NCBI RefSeq assembly: GCF_964355755.1
Contig: NC_092670.1
Span: 397,001-461,000 of the forward strand
Direction: 5' to 3'
DNA: 64,000 nt
Source: Antedon mediterranea
Lineage: Eukaryota; Echinodermata; Crinoidea; Comatulida; Antedonidae
Shown here: piece by piece, positions 32,986 to 44,598 of the stretch
How positions within the stretch are numbered: the first letter of the stretch is position 1
Layout: every line of letters starts with the position of its first letter
The notes under the pieces: generated by a model
Database searches by the model: none
The model's input: only the letters and a program-made list of their open reading frames with translations
Told to the model about the DNA's origin: nothing
Program-made: the position numbers and the translations under genes

Positions 32986-35900
32986 GAAATAATAAAATGC
33001 GCAGAACACATTATGTGATTCTGCGCATTTCAATTATGATATAGTGACCAGTTATGTCAAAATATAAATGATCAAAGTATCAACTTTTTAAAATATGTTG
33101 AGGTAGCCTTCTACGCATGTCAATTATGATATAGTATCCAGTTATGAAAATAAAAGTATCGTAATTTTACCCATTTTCGGAAAAATCCCTGTACTTAATC
33201 CCTGTACTGTAGTACAGGAATACTTTTCTTGAAAAATCACCAAAATATAGATTTTTCACAACACAGTTGAGGTAACATGCGCTGCATACCAAAAAATAAT
33301 GATCAAAATTTGGCCGATTTTTAGAAAAATCCAGGCTCTACTATAATACAGGCATTTTTTACGAAAAATTGCAAAAAAAACGACTTTTCAAAATACTTAT
33401 GAGATAACATGCACAGAACGTATTGTGTGATTCTGTGCATGTAACAAAAATAGAAATTTGGCCGATTTTCGGAAAAATATACTATATCTATATACTAGAA
33501 CAGGGATTTTTTAGAAAAATGCCCAAAATATCGACTTTTAAAAATTTAATTATTATGCAATAATATGGCTATGGCGCACATATTGCGTTGTATCATCGTA
33601 TAGAGCCATAGTAACCAGTTTTGTCGAAAAATAAAAGGGTCGAAATTTTGCCATTTTTGGAAAAATCCCTGTACTATAGTACAGGGAAATTTTCGAAAAA
33701 TGGCCGATTTCCGACCTTTTTATTTTTTGATATAAATGGTTACTATAGCATAATAAACATGCGCAGAGTCGAATAATGCGTTCTGCGCATGTAAATTGTG
33801 CTATAGTAACCAGTTTTATCGAAAAGTAAAAAGGTAAAAAATTGGCTATTTTTTGAAAAAAATCCCAGTACTATTATAGTACAGGGAAATTTTCGAAAAC
33901 TGGACGATTTTCGACCCTTTTATTTTTTGTCATAAATGGTTACTATAGCATAATAAACAGGCACAGAGACGAATAATGGGTTCTGCGCATGTCAACTGTG
34001 CTATAGTAACCACTTTTGACATATATGGTTACTATAGCGTAATAAACATGAGCAGAGTCGAATAATGGGTTCTGCGCATGTCAATTGTGCTATAGTAACC
34101 ACTTTTGACGTAAATGGTTACTATAGCATAATAAACATGCGCAGAGTCGAATAATTCGTTCTGCGCATGTCAATTGTGCTATAGTAACCAGTTTTATCGA
34201 AAAATAAAAGGGTCGAAAATTGGCAATTTTTTAAAAAAAATCCCTGTACTATAGTACAGGGAAATTTCCGAAAAATGGCCGATTTTCGACCCTTTTATTT
34301 TTTGATATAAATGGTTATTATAGTATAATAAACATGCGCAGAGTCGAATAATGGGTTCTGCGCATGTCAATTGTGCTATAGTAACCACTTTTGACATAAA
34401 TGGTTACTATAGCATAATAAACATGCGCAGAGCCGAATAATGTGTTCTGCGCATGTCAATTGTGCTACGGTAACCAGTTTTATCGAAAAATAAAAAGGTC
34501 AAAAATTGCCCATTTTTTTGAAAAATCCCTGTACTAAGTAGAGGGACATTTTAAAAAAATGGTCGATTTTCGATCCTTTTATTTTTTTACATAAATGGTT
34601 ACTATAGCATAATAAACATGCGCAGAGACGAATAATGGGTTCTGCGCATGTCAACTGTGCTATAGTAACCACTTTTGACATATATGGTTACTATAGCGTA
34701 ATAAACATGAGCAGAGTCGAATAATGGGTTCTGCGCATGTCAATTGTGCTATAGTAACCACTTTTGACGTAAATGGTTACTATAGCATAATAAACATGCG
34801 CAGAGTCGAATAATTCGTTCTGCGCATGTCAATTGTGCTATAGTAACCAGTTTTATCGAAAAATAAAAGGGTCGAAAATTGGCAATTTTTTAAAAAAAAT
34901 CCCTGTACTATAGTACAGGGAAATTTCCGAAAAATGGCCGATTTTCGACCCTTTTATTTTTTGATATAAATGGTTATTATAGTATAATAAACATGCGCAG
35001 AGTCGAATAATGGGTTCTGCGCATGTCAATTGTGCTATAGTAACCACTTTTGACATAAATGGTTACTATAGCATAATAAACATGCGCAGAGCCGAATAAT
35101 GTGTTCTGCGCATGTCAATTGTGCTACGGTAACCAGTTTTATCGAAAAATAAAAAGGTCAAAAATTGCCCATTTTTTTGAAAAATCCCTGTACTAAGTAG
35201 AGGGACATTTTAAAAAAATGGTCGATTTTCGATCCTTTTATTTTTTTACATAAATGGTTACTATAGCATAATAAACATGCGCAGAGACGAATAATGGGTT
35301 CTGCGCATGTTAATTGTGCTATAGTAACCACTTTTGACATAAATGGTTACTATAGCATAATAAACATGCGCAGAGTCGAATAATGGGTTCTGCGCATGTC
35401 AATTGTGCTATAGTAACCAGTTTTATCGAAAAATAAAAAGGTCAAAAATTGCACATTTTTTTGAAAAATCCCTGTACTAAGTAGAGGGACATTTTCGAAA
35501 AATGGTCGATTTTCGATCCTTTTATTTTTTTACATAAATGGTTACTATAGCATAATAAACATGCGCAGAGACGAATAATGGGTTCTGCGCATGTTAATTG
35601 TGCTATAGTAACCACTTTTGACATAAATGGTTACTATAGCATAATAAACATGCGCAGAGTCGAATAATGGGTTCTGCGCATGTCAATTGTGCTATAGTAA
35701 CCAGTTTTATCGAAAAATAAAAAGGTCAAAAATTGCCCATTTTTTTGAAAAATCCCTGTACTAAGTAGAGGGACATTTTCGAAAAATGGTCGATTTTCTA
35801 TCCTTTTATTTTTTTACATAAATGGTTACTATAGCATAATAAACATGCGCAGAGACGAATAATGGGTTCTGCGCATGTTAATTGTGCTATAGTAACCACT

Positions 35901-36480
35901 TTTGACATAAATGGTTACTATAGCATAATAAACATGCGCAGAGTCGAATAATGGGTTCTGCGCATGTCAATTGTGCTATAGTAACCAGTTTTATCGAAAA
36001 ATAAAAAGGTCGAAAATTGGCCATTTTTGGAAAAATGGCAGATTTTCGACCCTTTCAGTTTTGACATAAATGGTTACTATAGCATAATAAACAATATGCA
36101 GAGTCGAATAATGCGTTCTGCGCATGTCAATTGTGCTATAGTAACCAGCTTTATCGAAAAAAAATAGAGCTATATTAACCAGTTTTGTCGAAAAATAAAA
36201 GGGTAGAAATTTAGTATCATTACGTTATGTAATTCTGCGCATGCCAGTTATGTTATAGTAACCAGTTATGTCAAAAAGTAAATGACCAAAACATCGACTT
36301 TTTATACATATTGTTGTATCTGCGCATGTCAGTTATGTTAAAAAATAAATGACCAAAACATTGACTTTTTAAACATGTTGAAGTATAATGCGCAGAACAC
36401 GTTATGTAATTCTGCGAATGTCAGTTAAGATATAGTAACCAGTTATGCGCCAAATATACATTCAAAAGTATAATATCACC
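32986..36480. repeat. Palindromic satellite region with 284-, 305- and 659-bp periods
   Basis: The array is built from inverted blocks. One palindrome centres on CCCTGTACTATAGTACAGGG and extends outward through AAAATGGCCGATTTTCGACC and CTTTTATTTTT to GGTTACTATAGCATAATAAA. A second pairs CATGCGCAGAG with TTCTGCGCATG. Units recur at 284 or 305 bp, and a 659-bp block at 34194-34852 is repeated almost exactly at 34853-35511. The edges (32990-33700 and 36030-36480) are more diverged. Any open frames here repeat with the satellite and are not genes. Confidence 0.9.
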
Positions 36481-36489
36481 CGCCCAAAT

Positions 36490-36755
36490 AGAACCAAAAT
36501 GCACCAATTACTTAATACCAGATCCCAAAAAAAACTATCAAACTTAGCTAAATTTATTCATGAAATTTTGTATTTGTTTTAGTTAGATGTTGCTTTTCGA
36601 TATATCAATTATGTATAAGACCAAATATTTATGTCTGGAAGTGTTTAGTTTGTTTCTGTATAAGATTGAAAGAATGTTCTTTCATACCCTGAAAAAGGGT
36701 CGATAAAGAAATAAAGAATCATTGTCATTGTCATTTTCATTGTCATTGTCAAAAA
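36490..36755 (+). mobile_element. LINE/SINE 3' tail inserted in the palindromic satellite
   Basis: GAAAAAGGGTCGATAAAGAA, ATAAAGAATC and then ATTGTC-type hexamer repeats (about 36718-36752) are a typical non-LTR 3' tail. Satellite sequence (AAAAATAAATGACCAAAACA) resumes right after, as before the insertion at about 36340. Confidence 0.6.
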
Positions 36756-37350
36756 ATAAATGACCAAAACATCGACTTTTTAAACATTTTGAAGTATCAT
36801 GCGCAGAACACGTTATGTAATTCTGCGCATGTCAGTCATGTTATAGTAACCAGTTATGTCAAAAAATAAATGAGTATCATGCGGGCGAAATTTGGCCATT
36901 TAAAAAAGAAGTTTTACTGAATGGAAAGCGATATTTATTGGAGATATTGAACGGTATTCGTTAAATGTAGAGAACAATCTTGAGTTGACAAACTGGTTGA
37001 CAAGGCGAAGTTGAGGTAAATAGAACATCGTTCAATGATCTAACACTACCTATTGGTAGACTACTGGATGCAATGTTACCAAACTTTTTATATGAAACAC
37101 GCAAAACCAATAATATATTGTTATTGTTGCAAGGTATTGCTTTGTGCATGTGTTCCATGTCAACAACTAAACTTGTATAGCGATTTCCACAATGTTCATT
37201 GTGAATTATGTATATCTTAATAATATTATATAGATGTTGAGCACAGAGTTGTATGTTATCCGCGCTGCCAAAGATTATTAATAAAGTTAGATAATTGATG
37301 CCATCAAGTTATCGTGGTTCGCCATCCTCGTCCTGATGATCACCGGTTTA
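36756..37350. other. End of satellite and flank
   Basis: Satellite-like sequence continues to about 36880 (ATGCGCAGAACACGTTATGT). The rest is AT-rich with no supportable gene; it may be the distal 3' UTR of the minus-strand synaptotagmin gene. Confidence 0.4.
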
Positions 37351-37357
37351 GTCACGA

Positions 37358-37502
37358 CCGTAGTGACGCCATATGATGCGTAGTGACGCCTTATGACGCG
37401 TCGTGACGCAATATAACGCGTAGTGACGCCGTATAACGCGTAGTGACGCCGTATAACGCGTAGTGACGCCGTATAACGCGTAGTGACGCCATGTGGAGTG
37501 TA
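37358..37502. repeat. 20-bp CpG-rich minisatellite in the SYT17 3' UTR
   Basis: About seven copies of CGCGTAGTGACGCCGTATAA, with variants at the left end (ATGATGCGTAGTGACGCC). It lies immediately 3' of the SYT17 stop codon on the minus strand. High CpG is notable in otherwise AT-rich DNA. Confidence 0.88.
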
Positions 37503-37507
37503 ACGCA

Positions 37508-40500
37508 TCATGAAGACATGGATGGGTTGGTCTGCATGGTGATGAGGCCGCCACATTGGTCTGGTGCTTTGAGTGCGTGCCATTGGGCGACAGGTGAACG
37601 CTGTGATTCAATCATTCGAAGCCAGTGTGTGTTTTCTGATAAACCTACAAGTTAAGGGACAACGAAACAATATTTTGGAAATGATACTTATAATTGGCCA
37701 AACTAAATTACGACGAAGAAGTTAGGGGCAACCTGCTTTTAAATAAATACAGGGTTAGGGTTGACCAAAACAAATTGTAACACTATTTTGGAAATGATAC
37801 CTGATTAAAATAACGGCCTTATAATTGGCCAAACTAAATTACGACGAAGAAGAAGAAGGGGCAGGTTGACCAAAACAAATTCTGTTTTGTTATAAAAGAA
37901 GATAAGATCTACTAAATTCAATCAGACACGGTTAACAAGGTTCTCTCTCACCTGATGAGTATTTGCCTAAGTTGATCTGTCCCGTCACAGCATCTCGGCT
38001 TTTACAGTTATAGTCCAACACAGATAATACAAACACGATTTTATCCAGCGACGATGGCAACACGTTGAAGTGAAAACTTTCATTGAAAACGGGGTCAATT
38101 GTGTTTTTCTTCACTGAAGTCTTTTTCGTTTTTATTATTTTGTCCATTAGTATCAGTTGGATTTTAACAAAAGGATCTGAAAAGACAAATAACATTTGTT
38201 ATAGCATTGTTTTTGTTGTTTTAATGTATGATGCAAAAATATCTTGACTGAATATCAGAAGACAGAGACACAGTAAGACAGAGAACTTGAAAATAGAAGA
38301 AAATTGTCTCATCGTTAAGTCAGTGAAGAAGTGTACTTACCAGAACCGCCATTGATATCTGTCTGAAGAAGCTGTTTAATCTTGATGACATCAAGCTGAA
38401 GACGCTGTGCAACTGGTAGGTAGTTCAAAGATATCAAAATGTCTCCACGTGTTGGATTATTCTATAGTTGTATACAGAGATAAGAAAAGACGTTTTAAAA
38501 GTCGTATCGTAAAATATAATTATACGTACGTATCTTAAGCTTGGTTCTTCTGACTAAAATGCAAATAATAAGGACGTAGCGCAACGCAAGTGATTTGGAT
38601 TATTCTGACTGTCACTTGCCATTGGTCAACTAGCTTGCGTTGGTTCCCACTAGCGACGCAACGCAAGGACGTAACGCAACGCAAGTGATTTGGATTATTC
38701 TGACTGTCACTTGCCATTGGTCAACTAGCTTGCGTTGTGCTTACGTCGTTGCGTCCTAGACCTGGTATCATACTAAGTAATTAGTACACACATTTAGAAT
38801 GGTAGGCCTATATAATCTTATGTGTAATTGTAATCTGTACTTTCACTGAAACTGATATTCTATTTATTAAGCGTTGTTCGTTCACCTTTTGGTATTTAAA
38901 ATTTCTAAAAACGTGTTTGAAATAAATAATTTAAGAGCCGATTCTCGATTGTCATAATCTCATTTCTCTCGTAAATCTGTCTTGCTATATCATAGTTGAC
39001 CTTTGCAATATAAGAAGCACTATCGAAAAACATGCTATTTAATTTGTTTTAAGATTATGAATGCGTGTGTTGAATAGTAGAGAACTAACTGCGTGAATGA
39101 GTTTAATCAAGCGTGACTTACATGCGCACTAGGCTGAAGAGCTTTCCATATATATGCACCTTTCATTAAATTAATTCCATCCAGTGGCATGGTATATTCA
39201 CCAATCACACAATGTCTTGAATATTTATCAAAATCCTGAACAGACAAGTGTAGCAGTCTTCTTTGAGCTTCCCTGTACGCAAGATCAAATCGGAAACTTT
39301 CGTCAAAATCAGGAGATTGAGTCTTTGCTTTCACAACTGTCTGCTTCGAGTTTATTTGGTCTGGTAAAAGAGACACTTTGACATAAGGATTTGAATGCGC
39401 TAAATCAATTTTATCAGGATCATATACAACAGGCGGTGGCAAATCCCGCGCTTTCACAACTCTTACTAACAACTGTTCGTTTGTGAAATCATATCGAACA
39501 CCAAAGTGAATCTTACCAAGATGTTGAATTTCGAGATCGTCTTCATCTTCCGGTACTCCATAAAGCTTGGGTTCAATTTGAGCATCAGAAAACTGATGAA
39601 AATCAGCCCCAAAACGCCTCGTTGGGGTCCGTGGCTGCACCATTTCAGAATTGGTCGTTGGTGACCAGAACTCAATCGGTTTCATATCGATTAACGGTGC
39701 AGGAATGCTGCATCGTCGATCTGTAGAAGAACGACGTGAATCGGAATTTGAAGATCGTCTAGAGGAGCCAACCGAAGGCTGTCGAACTGTTCGGCAAGGA
39801 GGTTCGGCACAGATCGGATAGCTGTCTCTTGAATCGGTAAATGCGTCGTCATCGTCGTCATCTTCGTCAACATGGGAAGAATAGTCACAAGGAAAACAAG
39901 ACGAGGACTGACAGCAGATAAACTGGCTGAACTTTGACAGAATACCGGATCCAGTCTAAAATCAAAGTCAAAGTTTATTGTTTCACACAATACAATATAC
40001 AGAACATACATTAATAAATACAATTGTGTGAGGAGGGCGCATTAAGCCAAGGCTTTAAGTTTGGTCCTCCAGATAAAAGATATATATTATTATTTAAGTG
40101 AGAGAAAAAACACTTCTTACTACTAAATAGTTTGAAATAAGTATTTGTTTGTATTTTGTTCTAAATCTCTGAATTGGTATAACACGATACAAAAGTAATG
40201 ATAAACATGTCCCAAATGTACTCTAATATTTTATTGAATAAAAAGAAAATCATCTACTATAGGATCATCATCTATCATACAATAGTATAATTATGCACTG
40301 ATGAAGGGCTATAGTGTTGCCCGAATCCTCTACTATAGGATCATCATCTATCATACAATAGTATAATTATACACTGATGAAGGGCTATAGTGTTGCCCGA
40401 ATCCTCTACTATAGGATCATCATCTATCATACAATAGTATAATTATGCACTGATGAAGGGCTATAGTGTTGCCCGAATCCTCTACTATAGGATCATCATC

Positions 40501-43500
40501 TATCATACAATAGTATAATTATACACTGATGAAGGGCTATAGTGTTGCCCGAATCCTCTACTATAGGATCATCATCTATCATACAATAGTATAATTATAC
40601 ACTGATGAAGGGCTATAGTGTTGCCCGAATCCTCTACTATAGGATCATCATCTATCATACAATAGTATAATTATACACTGATGAAGGGCTATAGTGTTGC
40701 CCGAATCCTCTACTATAGGATCATCATCTATCATACAATAGTATAATTATGCACTGATGAAGGGCTATAGTGTTGCCCGAATCCTCTACTATAGGATCAT
40801 CATCTATCATACAATAGTATAATTATACACTGATGAAGGGCTATAGTGTTGCCCGAATCCTCTACTATAGGATCATCATCTATCATACAATAGTATAATT
40901 ATGCACTGATGAAGGGCTATAGTGTTGCCCGAATCCTCTACTATAGGATCATCATCTATCATACAATAGTATAATTATACACTGATGAAGGGCTATAGTG
41001 TTGCCCGAATCCTCTTACTATCCGGATCATCATCTATCATACAATAGTATAATTATACACTGATGAAGGGCTATAGTGTTGCCCGAATCCTCTACTATAG
41101 GATCATCATCTATCATACAATAGTATAATTATGCACTGATGAAGGGCTATAGTGTTGCCCGAATCCTCTACTATAGGATCATCATCTATCATACAATAGT
41201 ATAATTATGCACTGATGAAGGGCTATAGTGTTGCCCGAATCCTCTACTATAGGATCATCATCTATCATACAATAGTATAATTATGCACTGATGAAGGGCT
41301 ATAGTGTTGCCCGAATCCTCTACTATAGGATCATCATCTATCATACAATAGTATAATTATACACTGATGAAGGGCTATAGTGTTGCCCGAATCCTCTACT
41401 ATAGGATCATCATCTATCATACAATAGTATAATTATGCACTGATGAAGGGCTATAGTGTTGCCCGAATCCTCTTACTATCCGGATCATCATCTATCATAC
41501 AATAGTATAATTATACACTGATGAAGGGCTATAGTGTTGCCCGAATCCTCTACTATAGGATCATCATCTATCATACAATAGTATAATTATGCACTGATGA
41601 AGGGCTATAGTGTTGCCCGAATCCTCTACTATAGGATCATCATCTATCATACAATAGTATAATTATGCACTGATGAAGGGCTATAGTGTTGCCCGAATCC
41701 TCTACTATAGGATCATCATCTATCATACAATAGTATAATTATGCACTGATGAAGGGCTATAGTGTTGCCCGAATCCTCTTACTATCCGGATCATCATCTA
41801 TCATACAATAGTATAATTATACACTGATGAAGGGCTATAGTGTTGCCCGAATCCTCTACTATAGGATCATCATCTATCATACAATAGTATAATTATGCAC
41901 TGATGAAGGGCTATAGTGTTGCCCGAATCCTCTTACTATCCGGATCATCATCTATCATACAATAGTATAATTATACACTGATGAAGGGCTATAGTGTTGC
42001 CCGAATCCTCTGCTATTTTTTATGTCTGTTTTGATTTAGCTTTTTGCTTATTTTATTTTATTTATTTATTTATTTTATTTATTCGGTATATAAAAATATA
42101 TTACAAAACGACAGTCAAGGACTGAAATGAAATGTATTACAAATGACTAAAAATTTGTTAAAATTGCTATAAAAATAGAAATAGTATCTTCATTGAGATC
42201 CAGCCACTGATACCCATAGCATTGTCATTATTTTCAGTAATTTGCCATTGGATTTATACAATAATAATAACAATAACTAATGCAATCAAATTATAATTAT
42301 TAAAAAATATGACAATTTAATAACTAACAACATGAACTAAATATGTCAAAAACAGTAACATGAATACACACAAATTAGTTTTTCAGTGTGATGGTCTACT
42401 TATTATTAGGGCGTCTCGAATCTTACATCGAAAGAAATCTGTTCACAACTATAACATTAATCATGTTTTCCTGCAGAATACATCTAACACGATCGATTTG
42501 GTATCAATATAGGCCTAGTTAATCAGGCGATGGTCAAATCTCGCGTAATACCGTATTGTACATCGACTGGGAAACGAAATACGCAAGCTAGTGGGTTCTC
42601 ACTAACGACGCAACGTAAGGACGTACGCGCAACGCAAGTGAGTTGACCAATGACAAGCTACTGTTCAAATAATCCACTTGTGATTGGTCAAATTACTTAC
42701 GTTGCGTTACGTCCTTACGTTGCTAGTGGGAACCAAGCTTAAAGCTTGGTTCCCACTAGAACGTAACGCAAGGACGTAAACGCAACGCAAGCCTTTTAAC
42801 CAATGACAAGCCAAGTTATAGACAGTTAGCAATCACAAGCGAATAAGCCATCGCTTGTGATTGGTCAATTCACTTGCGTTGCGTTACGTCCTTGTGTTGC
42901 GTCGCCAGTGGGAACTACGCTTTAGCGACAATTATATCACCTTTGTATATCTGTTTACCCTTGACGAGTTCGCGTTAATGCACTTTAACTGGACGCGGCA
43001 GAAACGTTGATGTGAACGCAAATGAAAAATAACACTCAACAAATCATTGGTTTAAGAACGGTCGAGCTGTTACTTAACTCCCTGATGGAGTGACTTAATG
43101 AGTAAAACTACTGTTAGAACAAGTATATAGGAACAGAAGACAGAAGGCCATGTAATAAGATATTACATCGCAAAGATAGACCTCAAACAATGCGTAATTA
43201 TTATTTAGTAATAATTAGTTTTAAATTGTTCATATTTACTAATTGAATACAATTATATAGTGTAGATGCAAGGAAAAAGTCCATACCTAATAAAATACAA
43301 TACAAATATACGGAAATAAGCATAAACTGTGTTTATACATTATTATTACTGTATACTGTATTCAATTTAGCATAATGACTGTGTTTATACATTATTATTA
43401 CTGTGTATACTGTATTCAATTTAGCATAATGACTGTGTTTATACATTATTATTACTGTATATTGTATTAAATTTAGCACATTTGACACGTGATCTGGTCA

Positions 43501-44071
43501 AGCCCAATTAAGTGCACTCAAGTTGGAGGAGGTGTGGTTGTGACGAAGGAGGACTGGTGTGGTTGTGACGGAGGGGGGACGGAGGGGTCAACACGAATTA
43601 TAGATTTTAAAATAAATCCGGTAATAATGTGGGTCTTCAGCGTACACTATTTTCCCCGTGTTTTCTTTTGTTTTTTACTGAGCCTGCTATTCTCTTTAAG
43701 CTTATAAAACAATCACATTAAACATTTACAATTTGTCCATCTTCTTCATAATACTAGCGTACTGAGTTTTCAGCGGCGGATTGCATTAACATTTCACGAA
43801 GTTAAGTTGTTTACCTTAACATGTCATTATTTTATTAATAAATGTTCTTACGACGCAAAAAGGTTACATGCACGATGTTCGCATAATAACTGCTTGCAAG
43901 ATAAGCTATCCGGCGGCAGCTGCAGATACATGTCTTGACATTTAAAACACAATAACATTATCAATATACTCTAAATCATACTTATGTTTCTAACTCACAT
44001 AAATTATTATACAAAGTAAAATATATCCACTTCAGATAAATAACATTACGTACCTTGGAATAAAAACCCAT
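37508..44071 (-). CDS. SYT17: Synaptotagmin-17 (B/K protein) orthologue, 5 coding exons
   Basis: Exons in transcript order: 44071-44054, 39955-39122, 38461-38341, 38176-37952, 37644-37508. They total 1,335 nt, 444 codons plus stop, in phase. The N-terminus has a Cys cluster (FICCQSSSCFPCD) as in B/K proteins, where such Cys can be palmitoylated, then an acidic run and the conserved PLIDMKPIEF. C2A contains LLVRVVKARDLPPP, HSNPYVKVSLLPDQ, EAQRRLLHLSVQDFDKYSRH and CVIGEY. C2B contains DPFVKIQL and TKKTSVKKNTIDPVFNESF, and the end includes WLRMIESQRSPVAQWHAL. The family acts in membrane trafficking with little Ca2+ dependence. Exon 1 (MGFYSK, ATG at 44071) is inferred from phase and a GTACGT donor and is the least certain part. 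Intron 1 holds a 76-bp satellite and MITEs. Confidence 0.9.
38540..38760. mobile_element. MITE, GGTTCCCACTAGCGACGCAA family, with internal duplication
   Basis: AAGCTTGGTTCTTCTGACTA at the left, then AACGCAAGTGATTTGGATTA twice (about 38582 and 38681). A second left-end-like GGTTCCCACTAGCGACGCAA lies at about 38642, and the right end is TTACGTCGTTGCGTCCTAGA. It is either one element with a duplicated arm or two nested copies. Located in SYT17 intron 2. Confidence 0.65.
40255..42013. repeat. 76-bp satellite in SYT17 intron 1, about 23 copies
   Basis: The unit includes TCCTCTACTATAGGATCATC, ATCTATCATACAATAGTATA and ACTGATGAAGGGCTATAGTG. Spacing is 76 bp (40326, 40402 and so on). A marked variant, TCTTACTATCCGGATC, recurs four times (about 41013, 41473, 41778, 41932), always next to the ATACACTGATG form, so blocks moved together. 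TATCATACAATAGTATAATT is partly self-complementary. Confidence 0.93.
42014..42590. other. AT-rich intronic DNA of SYT17
   Basis: A TTTATTTATTTATT run at about 42052-42082, otherwise nothing recognisable. Confidence 0.4.
42592..42740. mobile_element. MITE, GGTTCCCACTAGCGACGCAA family, tandem pair copy a
   Basis: GTGGGTTCTCACTAACGACG at the left, TTACGTTGCTAGTGGGAACC then AAGCT at the right, with GACCAATGACAAGC and TTGTGATTGGTCAA as inner inverted arms. It is separated from copy b by only TAA. Confidence 0.75.
42744..42922. mobile_element. MITE, GGTTCCCACTAGCGACGCAA family, tandem pair copy b
   Basis: AGCTTGGTTCCCACTAGAAC at the left and CGTCGCCAGTGGGAACTACG then CT at the right. The interior (ACCAATGACAAGCC, TAGACAGTTAGCAATCACAA) is the reverse orientation of copy 2 at about 16499. 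It is followed by TTA. Confidence 0.75.
42923..44053. other. SYT17 intron 1, distal part
   Basis: Contains a roughly 53-bp triple repeat (43326-43480: ACTGTGTTTATACATTATTA, GTATTCAATTTAGCA). A short purine-rich GGAGGTGTGGTTGTGACG duplication lies at about 43527-43575. No gene recognised. Confidence 0.6.
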
Positions 44072-44590
44072 CTTACGTAATAATACTTCAGGTGAGCTAG
44101 CTGTAGATTTTTTTCAACTGCAGCGGACCAACAAAAGATGCACGGAATACCTTATAATTATTTAAAATATTAAAAACAACTCATTATTGATGGAAACAGA
44201 TGCCGACTGCTGGTTAAATTGATTATAAATGTACCAGCTATTACAAGGCACCCTTCTACGAATCAACAATTAATCTGCAGCAACAATTTACGACGAATCC
44301 GTAATCAATTTTCCTTGGAAACCACTCGTGACGTCATATAATTATGTCTTTTTTTCTTACAGTTATATATTGCCTGAGGGCGCGCGTTCGTACCTTAGTT
44401 TAATAGCAAAAGATATAAAAAAAGAAACTAACCATAGTTTTGACAGACGGCCTCTGAAGAAATTGTGTCAATAAATTCGTCATTCTAAAAACGAACAAAA
44501 AATGTAGGCTAGCTCGTAATATTATTGAACATCGATCGATGACAAGAAATAAGTCATTAAAATCTAACAACTAAACAGTGTAAAAAGAAT
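44072..44590 (-). promoter_or_regulatory. Putative SYT17 5' region
   Basis: The sequence immediately upstream of the inferred SYT17 start on the minus strand. It is relatively repeat-free and bounded by the hAT element's target duplication at 44591. No TATA box or other site can be asserted. Confidence 0.35.
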
Positions 44591-44598
44591 ATATAGAT

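Noticed and set aside
34194-35624. Five similar 60-67-codon minus-strand frames (MSKVVTIAQLTCAEPI)
   Set aside because: They repeat with the palindromic satellite units and have no independent coding signal.
37287-37611. Minus-strand frames of 98 and 87 codons near the SYT17 end
   Set aside because: They are shifted frames of the last SYT17 exon continuing into the 20-bp minisatellite. The frame ending QWHAL...SMSS matches the synaptotagmin C-terminus instead.
40255-42013. CRISPR-like or coding array
   Set aside because: A head-to-tail 76-bp satellite in an intron with no spacers and no conserved frame.
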